Source: Bradyrhizobium sp. CCGE-LA001
GTDB lineage: Bacteria > Pseudomonadota > Alphaproteobacteria > Rhizobiales > Xanthobacteraceae
Reading direction: 5' to 3'
Assembly (NCBI RefSeq): GCF_000296215.2
Contig: NZ_CP013949.1
Location: forward strand, 4,581,501-4,645,500
DNA: 64,000 nucleotides
The notes under the pieces were generated by a model. It made no database searches. It saw only the letters and a list, made by a program, of their open reading frames with translations, and was not told the origin of the DNA. Shown piece by piece: positions 51,466 to 59,805 of the stretch (position 1 is the first letter of the stretch; every line of letters starts with the position of its first letter). Both the position numbers and the translations under genes were made by a program.

Positions 51466-51868
51466 ATTTGCGCTGCTGATAGCTGCGCGGCAGGCGTGGC
51501 GCTTCAGCCCCGCTCGGGGATGTTGCGGCCGACTGCACCTGCGTGCACGTATCATCTGATACGACGAGTCGGTCACTTTTCGGAAATATTCCCTCAGCGC
51601 GCAAGTTGAGTCGGTGCGCTCGCGGCCCCGGCGCTGCCTCACGTCCAGCCCTGGTCGCGTACCAAGCCCATCATTGGCCGAATGAAAACGAGCAGGCGCT
51701 TCGGATTTTTCAGACCGTATGTTCTGCATACTTTCAAGCGTCACCCGCCGCAGTTCGCTTCTCGCAGCGGACATGGGCCAATGCTTGCGAATAGCGCATA
51801 AGCGTCTCGCCGGTTACGACCACGGGCTCCGGCGTGCCCCACTCGCGTAGGACTGAAAGGAGAGTTGG
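51466..51868. other. Non-coding region after the yeeE-like gene
   Basis: 403 bp without a convincing gene. It contains a small palindrome GTATCATCTGATAC (51549-51562; arms GTATCA/TGATAC). ORFs such as 51543-51794 have no ribosome site or recognisable protein. The sequence is somewhat more AT-rich than the surroundings. Confidence 0.5.
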
Positions 51869-52048
51869 GTGACCAACCTCAAGCAACGTATTGAAGATGT
51901 CGAAGTGAAAGCCGCCGAAAGCGAGCTACTGGGAAATCTGTCCGCGGACGAAGAAGTCCGCATTTATAACCGGCGCCTCACGGTTGAACTCAAGCAATAC
52001 GCCAAGAAGCTGCGCCGGCAGCTCGAGACGGGCGGCAAGGGCGGCTAA
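51869..52048 (+). CDS. Small conserved helical protein
   Basis: A 59-residue ORF that starts at a GTG after GAAAGGAGAGTTGG, the best ribosome site in this area: (V)TNLKQRIEDVEVKAAESELLG..., LSADEEVRIYNRRLTVEL, KQYAKKLRRQLE, ending GGKGG (abridged). Amphipathic, highly charged helix with heptad-like spacing; no membrane or signal segment. Not recognised. Its codon pattern and ribosome site argue for a real gene missed by a length cut-off of 60 residues. Confidence 0.7.
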   Translation: MTNLKQRIEDVEVKAAESELLGNLSADEEVRIYNRRLTVELKQYAKKLRRQLETGGKGG

Positions 52049-52174
52049 CGATTGCTTCAACCCGCCGAAGTCAACTGTGCGTCACAAGCGGCCGCGCGTC
52101 CTACCAACGATAGACGACGTGACAACTGGATCAGCGGGTTCGGCTAAGGGCCAAGAGCGTACGTTCCGTGAAAG

Positions 52175-52423
52175 CTATACGCCAAGGCTCTCAAGAAATA
52201 TGTGGACCGCAAATGCTACTACTGGAAGCACCACTACTGCCGTCAAAAGTCGTTGCGTCAAATATTCTCTTTGCTGATCATCCTTGGGAAAAACTTCCAA
52301 GGTCATTCGTTCCCACAAACACGTCCGAGGCGATGGTCTAATGCCTCTTATCCAAAGAGAGCCATGAACGACTGTCAGGCTTACAAGTACCGTCAATATC
52401 AAGAACAAGGCGTCCTTAGGCAT
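52175..52423 (-). CDS. Small two-helix membrane protein
   Basis: An 82-residue protein: N-terminal helix MPKDALFLILTVLVSLTVVHGSLWI, a loop IRGIRPSPRTCLWERMTLEVFPKDDQQREYLTQR (split: RPSPRTCLWERMTLEVF) and a C-terminal helix LLTAVVVLPVVAFAVHIFLES. ATG 52423 has GGGAGAAGAG about 6 nt upstream. Not recognised. On the minus strand, facing the small ORF at 51869-52048 across about 125 bp. Membership in a real family needs a database search. Confidence 0.6.
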   Translation of the reverse strand: MPKDALFLILTVLVSLTVVHGSLWIRGIRPSPRTCLWERMTLEVFPKDDQQREYLTQRLLTAVVVLPVVAFAVHIFLESLGV

Positions 52424-53223
52424 GCAGCACTCTTCTCCCTGAAGTTCATAATCAGCGGGCGCGGCAGGCCTCGCTGACACCGGTCGAGCAGCCCACCGCC
52501 GCTCCAGCCAACACCTTCTCGGAGCGCGGCGCCAGATTATCCTCTTGCTCTTCGAGAGCTAAATTCAAGAACGCTACAAGCAAAGATGGCATGGAAAAGA
52601 TAGAGCAACCTATCCCGGATGGCAATCGAAGGTCGTCTTTGGGTCATAAGCCGTCCACGACGGCCAGCTGCCAGACTTCTGCTTTGCCACCGAGAGCTGG
52701 TGTTGATGAGGACAAGTGCTCGTCACTACCTCCCAGTCGGCCATTGCCCGTGGGGCAAAACATCGCAGCCATTTCAACCCAGGCACCTGTCAAGCCCCAC
52801 CGCCCACAATTTACGTCTTTACCGAAATTCGGATTTGTCGTACAGACAATGCACCCTGGCCCGAGACAAGGGGCGGATCGCGATCGTCACGAACCGCGGG
52901 CCGGGCAGCGATGGACGCGACGGCGTCGGGCGCAGCAGGCGTTGTAGGGCGGCTTCGGTCGTGAGCAATCGCTTTGCGCCGACGACACGAGCTGACAGCG
53001 TCTTCGCATGGCTTCGGGGGCGAGCACACGCCACCCCTCGGAGGCCCAGCGAAGACGTGCGCGGACGGAGAAGTCGTGTGGTCCTGACGCCCGGGGTCTG
53101 TGCGTCAAGGCTTGCGGTGATGTAGCGGCCGACCGGCACGCGCATCGATCATCCGCAAGGCGACGGGGACAATAGTGCATCGCTCCCCGGGGAGAGCACG
53201 AAGGACACCGTTAAAACCATTCG

Positions 53224-53325
53224 CGCAGGGAAGGCCGGGCGACCGGCAACACCTGTGGTCCACCCCGTGTGCATTCTTACTGTGCACGGACTTGCGGGTG
53301 CCGCCGTCGCCCGGCCTTCCCTGCG
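53224..53325. repeat. 20-bp perfect inverted repeat with a 62-bp loop
   Basis: Arms are CGCAGGGAAGGCCGGGCGAC (53224-53243) and its exact complement (53306-53325). Inside the loop are further short pairs (CACGG/CCGTG). No ORF is present. Could be a mobile palindromic element or a stable RNA structure. Confidence 0.85.
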
Positions 53326-53445
53326 CCCTTGTCTTTTTCGAGGGCGTGCGAGAACCAAAACTCGGGCGAAACGAGCCGCGGGAAGGCGATGGTGCGTCTG
53401 CTGTTTGAAATGCGAAATGGAGAGCGACGCCCTCGCCCCTTGCTC

Positions 53446-53562
53446 CGTCATTGCGAGGAGCTCGCGACAAAACTGCGAAGCAATTTTGCGCTGATGCGAC
53501 GAAGCAATCCAGAATCCCTCCCCGGAAAGATCCTGGATTGCTTCGCTCCGCTCGCAATGACG
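53446..53562. repeat. Dispersed repeat, family 'CGTCATTGCGAGGAGC', copy 2
   Basis: CGTCATTGCGAGGAGCTCGCGAC...GAAGCAATCCAGAATCC and GGATCCTGGATTGCTTCGC...CTCGCAATGACG (abridged), with an inverted layout and the extra unit GACAAAACTGCGAAGCAATTTTGCGC. It is the same family as 43830-43914. Confidence 0.8.
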
Positions 53563-53612
53563 ATGTGGAAGCCGCGAACGCCATGCCACGACGCTGCTCG
53601 CAGCAAGCAGGG

Positions 53613-55157
53613 CTATCCCATCATCATCCGCGCGATCGCTTCCCCGATCACCACCGTCGTGAAATGCGTGTTAGCGCGGCAGTCCGACGGCATGATCGAG
53701 GCGTCGGCGACGCGCAGGCCGGAAATGCCCTTCACTGTGCCGTCAGGATTGACTACGCCGTCGGCGTCGCCAATGCCGCTCATGCGGCAGCTGCCGGCCG
53801 CGTGCTGGATGTCGCCGGTCTCCCGGCGCAGCACCGCATCGAGCTCGTGGTCCGGCAGGCGGGCTGCCTGCGGCAGCGTCAAATCTGTGTCTGCGAGCCG
53901 GATCCAATCGGCAATGCCAGACAACGCCGGCTGGGACGTGATCACGGCGAGCCGCTTCACCGCATCCATCATACGCAGCATGTCGCGGGGATCGGCCAGC
54001 ATGTTCTCCTCGACGACGGGATCGACCGACGGGTCGGTCGAGGCGAGCTTGAGCGTGCCGCGCGAATAGGCGTTGAACAGGCCGGCGCCGATCGCGCCGG
54101 GATTGCCGATGCCGCGATGGTTGAACGCGATCAGGATCATGTCGCGCTTGCCGCCGTCGGCGAGGCCCGAGGAATAGGTCACGCAGCAATTGGTGTGGCG
54201 CGTGTCGGGATCGGTGGGCCGCAGGTTCTCGTGGAGCTGGATCGTGGTGCGAAACAGCGGGTGATCGAAGAAGTGCTTGCCCACCGGCAAATCGCGCGCG
54301 ACCGCGATGCCCATCGCTCTCAACTCCTCGGCCGGCCCGATGCCCGAGCGCAGCAGGATCGCCGGGCTGTGGATAGCGCCGGCGCAGAGCACGATTTGCC
54401 GCGCGCTGATCTCATGGGTGCCCTGCCCTTGGATGTGAACGCGGAGGCCTGTCGCCCTTCCGTCGCTGATCAGCACGCGATCCACCAGCGCGTGGCCGCG
54501 GATCTCCAGATTGGCGCGGCCGCGCGCGGGCTCGAGGTAAGCCTCGTTGGTGCTGATGCGGCGGCTGTCGCGGCTGTTGATGGGATAGCAGGCAACGCCC
54601 TCGCCGTCGGCGCCATTGAGGTCGGCACACCAGGGATAGCCGCTCGCCAGCGCCGCATCGCGCAAGCCGCGATCGATCGGCCCCCATTTCTCGGGCGGGG
54701 CCCGATAGACCGGCAACGGTCCGCCGCGACCATGTCCCTCGGCGTCGCCGAACTCGAGATCATCCTCGATCACGGAGAACAGCGGCATCACATCGCCCGC
54801 CGACCAGCCTGTGCAGCCGTTGGCGGCCCATTCGTCGAAGGCATCCGCGACGCCCCGGATGGCGATCTGGCCGTTCATCATCGACGAGCCGCCGAGCCCC
54901 TTGCCGCGCCAGTAGAAGCGCGGCTCCTGCCCGGCCACGCGGCGCGACAAGAGATCAGGCCACTGCCATTTCTCCTGGTACTCGCGCTTGTGGATGATCG
55001 GGATCGGGTTTGGCGTGCGCACCTCCCATGGCGCCTCGTCGGCACGCCAGTCGAGGCCTGCTTCGAGCAGCAGCACGCGCCTTGCGGGATCTTCGGACAG
55101 CCGGGCCGCAACCGCAGCGCCGGCGGAGCCGCCGCCGACAACAATGACATCGTACAT
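53613..55157 (-). CDS. GMC-family FAD-dependent oxidoreductase
   Basis: A 514-residue choline-dehydrogenase-like flavoenzyme: MYDVIVVGGGSAGAAVAARL (FAD loop), GKGLGGSSMMNGQIAIRGVADAFDEW (GMC signature 1), VVLCAGAIHSPAILLRSGIGPAEEL (written IVLCAGAIHSPAILLRSGIG; signature 2), and a late QHAAGSCRMSGIGDADGVVNPD with the active-site His, followed by THFTTVVIGEAIAR. Oxidises an alcohol or aldehyde. The ATG at 55157 begins the FAD loop; one at 55175 adds six residues. Stands alone between repeat-rich regions; no betaine genes nearby. Substrate unknown. Confidence 0.9.
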   Translation of the reverse strand: MYDVIVVGGGSAGAAVAARLSEDPARRVLLLEAGLDWRADEAPWEVRTPNPIPIIHKREYQEKWQWPDLLSRRVAGQEPRFYWRGKGLGGSSMMNGQIAIRGVADAFDEWAANGCTGWSAGDVMPLFSVIEDDLEFGDAEGHGRGGPLPVYRAPPEKWGPIDRGLRDAALASGYPWCADLNGADGEGVACYPINSRDSRRISTNEAYLEPARGRANLEIRGHALVDRVLISDGRATGLRVHIQGQGTHEISARQIVLCAGAIHSPAILLRSGIGPAEELRAMGIAVARDLPVGKHFFDHPLFRTTIQLHENLRPTDPDTRHTNCCVTYSSGLADGGKRDMILIAFNHRGIGNPGAIGAGLFNAYSRGTLKLASTDPSVDPVVEENMLADPRDMLRMMDAVKRLAVITSQPALSGIADWIRLADTDLTLPQAARLPDHELDAVLRRETGDIQHAAGSCRMSGIGDADGVVNPDGTVKGISGLRVADASIMPSDCRANTHFTTVVIGEAIARMMMG

Positions 55158-55256
55158 GGCGTTATTTCTCGACATTCCAGAACACCGGCGTTGTGGACGG
55201 TATCAGACGGCGCTGAGCGGTGGAAAGCGAATTGAAGAGGGGCGCTGTCGCAGCTC

Positions 55257-55492
55257 GTCATTGCGAGCGCGGCGACTTGTCCGCCGAAGCGGAAGCAATC
55301 CAGACATTCGGTGTCATCGCCCGGCTTGACCGGGCGATCCAGTACTCCGAGACGGGTGTGATTGAACCGAGAAGCCGCCGCGTACTGGATGCCCCGGTCA
55401 AGCCGGGGCACGACACCTGCATTGCAGCGTGGGTCCCGGCTCTGCGAAGCAGCGTTGCACGCTGCAGCGCGTCCGGGACACGGGATGCTATC
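55257..55492. repeat. Compound dispersed repeats, copy F plus half copies
   Basis: Three dispersed pieces side by side: a half of the GTCATTGCGAG family (55257-55304), a full palindromic copy of the GTCATCGCCCGGC/CCAGTAC family (55313-55416), and a half of the GGGTCCCGGCTCTGCGAAGC family (about 55430-55490). Fills the 330-bp gap between parC and the GMC gene, apart from parC's last codons. Confidence 0.8.
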
Positions 55493-57746
55493 CGATCCCC
55501 CGACCGAACTTGTTCGACTTCGGGAAGCCCTTCGGCGGCAGGCGGCCGGCGTCGGCGCGGGTGCCTTGCCACTCGGCGAGCTCCTTCATGGTCGCCGAGA
55601 ATTCGCGGCCCGCGGAGTCCTTCCAGGTCAGGCCCGCCTTGGCGTCGAACACGGCGACATCAGAGAGGCCGCCGTCCTTGTACTTCTGCAGGCGGACGCC
55701 GCGGCCACGGGCCATCTCCGGCACCTGGTCGAGCGGGAAGACCAGCATCTTGCGGTTGTCGCCGATGACCGCGACGGTGTCGCCGAGCACTTCGGTGATC
55801 GCGCGCGCCTCGTTCGGCATGTCGACGTTGAGGACCTGCTTGCCCTTCTTGGTGGTGCCGACGCAATCGTCCTCGTTGACGATGAAGCCCTGACCCTCAT
55901 GGCTCGCGACCAGGAATTTGCGTCCGCCCTTGTGCACGAACAGCGCGACAGGCGCGGCCTCCTGCTCGAGGTCGATGAACAGGCGGATCGGCTCGCCATG
56001 GCCGCGGCCGCCCGGAAGCTTGGCGACATCGAGCGAGTAGAACTTGCCGTTGGTGGCAAACAGCAGCAGCTTCGAGGTGGTCTCGGCGAAGAAGGCGAAG
56101 CCGAGCTTGTCGTCCTGCTTGAAGGCGAGCCCCGAGAGATCCTCGACATGGCCCTTCATGGTGCGGATCCAGCCCTTGTCGGAGACCACCACGGTCACCG
56201 GCTCGCGCTCGACCAGGGCTTCCTCCATCGCGGCGAGATCGTGCTCGGGCGCGTCGGCAAAGGTGGTACGGCGCTTGCCGAGCGGCGTCTTCGGCCCGAA
56301 CATGTCGCGGACCTTGCCGACCTGCTCGCCGACCTTCTTCCACTGCTGGGATTCGGAGGCGAGCAGCCCTTCGATGCCCTTCAGCTCCTTGCGTAGATCG
56401 GCATCTTCGGTGCGGATCTCCATCTCCTCGAGCTTGCGCAAGGAGCGCAGCCGCATGTTGAGGATGGCTTCGGCCTGCACTTCGGTGAGCTTGAACGCCT
56501 TGATCAAAGCCGGCTTCGGCTCATCCTCGGTGCGGATGATCTTGATCACCTTGTCGATGTTCAGATACGCGATCAGCAAGCCGCCGAGGATTTCGAGCCG
56601 ATGCTCGATCTGCGCCTTGCGGTAGTTGCTGCGGCGAACCAGAACGTCGCGCAGATGGTCGAGCCATTCGCGCAAGGCTTCGGCAAGGCCGACTACCTTG
56701 GGAATGCGGCCCTTGACCAGCACGTTCAGGTTCAACGGAATCTTGTTTTCGAGCTCGGTCAGCCGGAACAACGATTCCATCATCAGGGCGGGATCGACAT
56801 TCTTCGACTTCGGCTCGATGACGATGCGGACGTCTTCGGCCGACTCGTCCCTGATGTCGCCGACCAGCGGCAGCTTCTTCTGGTCCAGCAGCTCGGCAAC
56901 CCGCTCGATCAGGCGCGACTTCTGCACAAGGAACGGGATCTCGGTGACGACGACGACCCAGGTGCCGCGTGCGCCCTCCTCCTGCTCCCACCGCGCACGA
57001 ACGCGGAACGAGCCGCGGCCGGTGGTGTAGGCTTCAGCGATGGCCTGCTTGGAATCGACGATGATGCCGCCGGTCGGGAAGTCCGGGCCCTTGACCCATT
57101 TCAACAGCGCCTTGGACTTCGCGTCGGGCTTCTCGATCAGATGCAGCGCGGCGTCGCACAGCTCGGCCGCGTTGTGCGGCGGGATCGAGGTCGCCATGCC
57201 GACCGCGATGCCCTGCGCGCCGTTGGCGAGCAGGTTCGGGAAGCCGCCGGGCAGCACCACCGGCTCCTTCGACTGGCCGTCGTAATTGGCGCGGAATTCG
57301 ACGCCGTCCTCGTCGATGCCCTCGAGCAGCAGCCGCGCGACGTCGGTCATGCGCGCTTCGGTGTAGCGGTAGGCGGCGGGGTTATCGCCGTCGATATTGC
57401 CGAAATTGCCCTGGCCGTCGACCAGCGGATAGCGCGAGGAGAAGTCCTGCGCCAGGCGGACCATGGCGTCGTAGATCGCCTGGTCGCCATGCGGATGGAA
57501 CGAGCCCATCACGTCGCCGACGATCTTGGCCGACTTCTTGAAGGCCGTGCCCGGGTCGAGCCGAAGCAGGCGCATGCCGTAGAGGATGCGGCGGTGGACC
57601 GGCTTCAGGCCATCGCGCGCGTCGGGCAGCGCGCGGTGCATGATGGTGGAGAGCGCATAGGCGAGATAGCGCTCTTCCAGCGCTTCACGCAGCGGCACCT
57701 CGTGAATTTCGGCCGGTTCTTCCGGCGGAACGATTCGTTTTCCCAT
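55488..57746 (-). CDS. parC: DNA topoisomerase IV subunit A
   Basis: A 752-residue type IIA topoisomerase subunit that unlinks replicated chromosomes. N-terminal breakage domain: SLEERYLAYALSTIMHRALPDARDGLKPVHRRILYGM (written with LREALEERYLAYALSTIMHR), GDVMGSFHPHGDQAIYDAMVRLAQDFS, and the active-site Tyr in NPAAYRYTEARM (about residue 120). The C-terminal beta-pinwheel is short (about residues 490-740), which together with context supports ParC over GyrA. The coiled region RMRSLRKLEEMEIR is visible. Start ATG 57746. A single gene, running towards the GMC gene. Confidence 0.94.
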   Translation of the reverse strand: MGKRIVPPEEPAEIHEVPLREALEERYLAYALSTIMHRALPDARDGLKPVHRRILYGMRLLRLDPGTAFKKSAKIVGDVMGSFHPHGDQAIYDAMVRLAQDFSSRYPLVDGQGNFGNIDGDNPAAYRYTEARMTDVARLLLEGIDEDGVEFRANYDGQSKEPVVLPGGFPNLLANGAQGIAVGMATSIPPHNAAELCDAALHLIEKPDAKSKALLKWVKGPDFPTGGIIVDSKQAIAEAYTTGRGSFRVRARWEQEEGARGTWVVVVTEIPFLVQKSRLIERVAELLDQKKLPLVGDIRDESAEDVRIVIEPKSKNVDPALMMESLFRLTELENKIPLNLNVLVKGRIPKVVGLAEALREWLDHLRDVLVRRSNYRKAQIEHRLEILGGLLIAYLNIDKVIKIIRTEDEPKPALIKAFKLTEVQAEAILNMRLRSLRKLEEMEIRTEDADLRKELKGIEGLLASESQQWKKVGEQVGKVRDMFGPKTPLGKRRTTFADAPEHDLAAMEEALVEREPVTVVVSDKGWIRTMKGHVEDLSGLAFKQDDKLGFAFFAETTSKLLLFATNGKFYSLDVAKLPGGRGHGEPIRLFIDLEQEAAPVALFVHKGGRKFLVASHEGQGFIVNEDDCVGTTKKGKQVLNVDMPNEARAITEVLGDTVAVIGDNRKMLVFPLDQVPEMARGRGVRLQKYKDGGLSDVAVFDAKAGLTWKDSAGREFSATMKELAEWQGTRADAGRLPPKGFPKSNKFGRGIG

Positions 57747-57806
57747 GCCGCCCGGTTAAACCGTGGAAGCGAATCGGGCAAGGATCGAATGTTCCCTGTG
57801 GGCGGT

Positions 57807-58094
57807 CTAGTGGCCCGCCCAACCGGCTGTCACAGGCGGGGTCTTCGCCTGCCCAGGCGCCTGAGCCGGGGCCGGCGCGTTGGTCACGCAGCGGCGCGCG
57901 GTCTCGATCTCGGCCTCGGTCGCGCCATGGGAGCGTGCCCATGCCTCGGCGGCTGCAGCGGAATATTTGGCCACATAGTACCGGACCACCGTGCAGGATG
58001 CCCGGCGAAACACGCCGGGTTGCGGCTCGCCGGCCATTGCATCAGGCGCAAACGTCAGCAGCGCCGCAGACAAGGCGAATCCCCTGATCAACAT
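57807..58094 (-). CDS. Small secreted protein
   Basis: 95 residues: signal peptide MLIRGFALSAALLTFAPDAMAG, then a mature part with CTVVRYYVAKYSAAAAEAWARSHGATEAEIETARRCV (split at AKYSAA) and a Pro/Ala tail (APAPAQAPGQAKTPP). Two Cys (about 34 and 68) may pair. Not recognised, but the pattern 'CxxxRxYxAxYsxaaaeaWARshGaTeaeIexARrCv' is like a small family of rhizobial periplasmic proteins, from memory. Lies 60 bp from parC and may be co-transcribed with it. Confidence 0.65.
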   Translation of the reverse strand: MLIRGFALSAALLTFAPDAMAGEPQPGVFRRASCTVVRYYVAKYSAAAAEAWARSHGATEAEIETARRCVTNAPAPAQAPGQAKTPPVTAGWAGH

Positions 58095-58195
58095 CTGGGC
58101 TGTCCCCGTTGTGGAACCACAGGACCCAAGTCCGCTCGGACGGATTTCGTTCCCGGGAACTCCATGTCGAGGGACAAGGCAGAGACGCGCTCAAG

Positions 58196-58948
58196 TCATG
58201 GCGCCGGTATCGCGGCTTTCGCCTGCTGCCGCATCAAGGCGTTGATGAAGCCTGCCCGTGCGTCGGAATGGCCCTGCCCGCGCGGCTCCAGCACATGGCG
58301 CAGCAGGAACAGGCCGGTGAGCCGAAAGCCATCCTGGAGATCCTGCTCCGTGAGGTCGGTGTGCACCTCGCTTTGGCGCAGGAACGGCGGCAGCCGCAAC
58401 AGCCGGTCGTGCCATGGCTCGCCCGCGCCGCGCGACACCGCGCCGCCGGATTTCGGCGAGACATAGATCAGGTCCGTGGTCTCGCCGGTGACAGCGCAAT
58501 TCTCCAGCGCCAGGCCGAAGCCGAGCTCGGCGAGCATCGCCAGCTCGAAATGGATGACATGCACGGCGGCGCCGCCAATATCGTCGAAATCGTCGAGCGC
58601 ATGTTCGAGCTGCGCGAAAATCTCCTCGTGCGGATCGCGCTCGGGCAGGAGCCGCGCAATCGACGCGAGATGGGTGACGCCGTAGACGCCGTGCGAGGAC
58701 GCCAGCAGCGTCGCCGCACGCAGTTTCAGCCCTTCAATGGCGTAGGTGCCGAGATGCTCATCGAGCCGCGCCCGCCACACCGCACCGACGCTGTTGCCGG
58801 GCTGCAAGAGCGGCCGCATCCGCGAACCGGCGCCGCCGCGGACGAGCCCGAGATGCCGGCCGTGCGCGCGCGTCAGCAGCTCGACGATGGCGCTGGATTC
58901 GCCATGTCGCCTCACGCCCAGCACGATGCCTTCGTCGGTCCATTCCAT
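58196..58948 (-). CDS. recO: DNA repair protein RecO
   Basis: A 250-residue recombination mediator that anneals DNA and loads RecA with RecR. The N-terminal OB fold is MEWTDEGIVLGVRRHGESSAIVELLTRAHGRHLGLVRGGAGSRM (split: DEGIVLGVRRHGESSAIVEL and HLGLVRGGAGSR), followed by the helical C-terminal domain (GYFLLRHVLEPRGQ-like end LTGLFLLRHVLEPRG). Zinc-binding Cys are lacking, as in many alphaproteobacterial RecO. ATG 58948. Divergent from the small membrane protein at 59007 across a palindrome-rich 58 bp. Confidence 0.9.
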   Translation of the reverse strand: MEWTDEGIVLGVRRHGESSAIVELLTRAHGRHLGLVRGGAGSRMRPLLQPGNSVGAVWRARLDEHLGTYAIEGLKLRAATLLASSHGVYGVTHLASIARLLPERDPHEEIFAQLEHALDDFDDIGGAAVHVIHFELAMLAELGFGLALENCAVTGETTDLIYVSPKSGGAVSRGAGEPWHDRLLRLPPFLRQSEVHTDLTEQDLQDGFRLTGLFLLRHVLEPRGQGHSDARAGFINALMRQQAKAAIPAP

Positions 58949-58950
58949 GT

Positions 58951-58969
58951 GCTATATATAGCGCTATAT
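58951..58969. promoter_or_regulatory. Overlapping palindromes in the recO divergent promoter
   Basis: GCTATATATAGC (58951-58962) and ATATAGCGCTATAT (58956-58969) are both perfect palindromes that overlap by seven bases. They lie between recO and the divergent gene, where a regulator or -10 sequences would sit. Confidence 0.65.
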
Positions 58970-59006
58970 GCCTTGACGCAGAAGTTCGGACACGCCTGGA
59001 ATCACG

Positions 59007-59312
59007 ATGGCCAGCATCATTTCCGACTTGATCGCGCTCATTCTCGAGCTGGTGTTCTGGATCGTCTGGGAGGCCTTGCCGACCTTTTTCTATTTCACCG
59101 CCCTCGCCCTGCTCTATGCAGCCACCTTCGGCAGGATCACCGTCGCATTCCCCAAGAGCATGATCCGGGTCGGCTGGACAGGCCTCTTGCAGGTCACGCG
59201 TACGAACGAAGGCCGGATGATCCTGTCGCCGGCGCTCGGCGTCGTCGTAGGCTTCGTGATCTGGACGCTCATCATAGGCGCGGTGTTAATTGTCCACGCT
59301 TACCGATTGTAG
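59007..59312 (+). CDS. Small membrane protein ending inside a repeat
   Basis: 101 residues with three hydrophobic segments (LIALILELVFWIVWEAL, FFYFTALALLYAATFG, VVVGFVIWTLIIGAVLIVHAY) separated by a basic loop (PKSMIRVGWTGLLQVTRTNEG). Not recognised. The ATG at 59007 is the first in frame. Its stop codon TAG comes from the first bases of an 80-bp inverted repeat (GTAGGGCGG), so the C-terminus (AYRL) may have been changed by insertion of the repeat. Divergent from recO. Confidence 0.7.
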   Translation: MASIISDLIALILELVFWIVWEALPTFFYFTALALLYAATFGRITVAFPKSMIRVGWTGLLQVTRTNEGRMILSPALGVVVGFVIWTLIIGAVLIVHAYRL

Positions 59313-59387
59313 GGCGGATTAGCCGAAGGCGTAATCCGCCAAGTTGTCCACTGGGATGGCGGATTACGCTTCGCTGATCCGCCCTAC
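59309..59387. repeat. Inverted repeat of the GTAGGGCGGATTAGC family
   Basis: The arms GTAGGGCGGATTAGCCGAAG...GTAATCCGCC and GGCGGATTAC...GCTGATCCGCCCTAC are complementary over about 30 bases with few mismatches and a 16-bp spacer. It supplies the TAG stop of the upstream gene. Confidence 0.85.
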
Positions 59388-59403
59388 GGCACCGCGCAAG
59401 ATC

Positions 59404-59784
59404 TCACGCGTCGAACCAACCCTGCGCGTCGCCAGTGAAGGAGTAATACAGGCCCATCGTGGTCAGCGCACAGGAAACGATCTCGATGGCGCTGTCGAGC
59501 TCCAAGCCCTTTGCGCCGATGATCTGGCCGAGCGACATCACCGACAGCACGAGCGCCGCCGCCAGCACCCAGCGCGGCCAATTCTTGCGGTGATGCGCGG
59601 CCAACCGGACGAAATAGACCAGCAGCAGGATCATGCCGCCGGCGAGCAGGGTCGCCATCATGATCATCTGCTCGGTCATCTCGGCATTGGGCGTGCGGTC
59701 CTGCACCGCGACCGACAGGGCATCCAGCATCAACGATGCATAGAGCAGCGCTTCGAAGCGCCGGACGTTGCTGGGCACGCTCAT
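59404..59784 (-). CDS. Small membrane protein (four helices)
   Basis: 126 residues, four hydrophobic segments: a first near residue 10-25 (FEALLYASLMLDALSVA), then IMMATLLAGGMILLLVYFVRL, WVLAAALVLSVMSLGQIIGA, and IEIVSCALTTMGLYYSF. Not recognised. Ends SFTGDAQGWFDA. It lies 22 bp downstream of era and is likely in the rnc-era transcript. Start ATG 59784. Confidence 0.7.
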   Translation of the reverse strand: MSVPSNVRRFEALLYASLMLDALSVAVQDRTPNAEMTEQMIMMATLLAGGMILLLVYFVRLAAHHRKNWPRWVLAAALVLSVMSLGQIIGAKGLELDSAIEIVSCALTTMGLYYSFTGDAQGWFDA

Positions 59785-59805
59785 CGGATACCGATCTTTT
59801 CTTGG

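Larger units (their letters stand above)
52424..53612. other. Gene-poor region with repeat debris
   Basis: 1.2 kb with no convincing gene. From about 52810 to 53330 the minus strand reads like the Arg/Pro-rich spurious ORFs common next to repeats in Rhizobiales (from memory). A 20-bp perfect inverted repeat is at 53224-53325. The right end holds dispersed repeat copy I (53446-53562). Confidence 0.6.

Noticed and set aside
51543..51794. An 83-residue ORF after the yeeE-like gene
   Set aside because: No ribosome site, no hydrophobic or family signal, and it overlaps the palindromic region.
53451..55235. A 594-residue plus-strand ORF opposite the GMC oxidoreductase
   Set aside because: Begins in a dispersed repeat and continues antisense to a clear enzyme gene.
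56601..58466. A 621-residue plus-strand ORF opposite parC and recO
   Set aside because: Spans two unrelated genes in antisense; no domain recognised.
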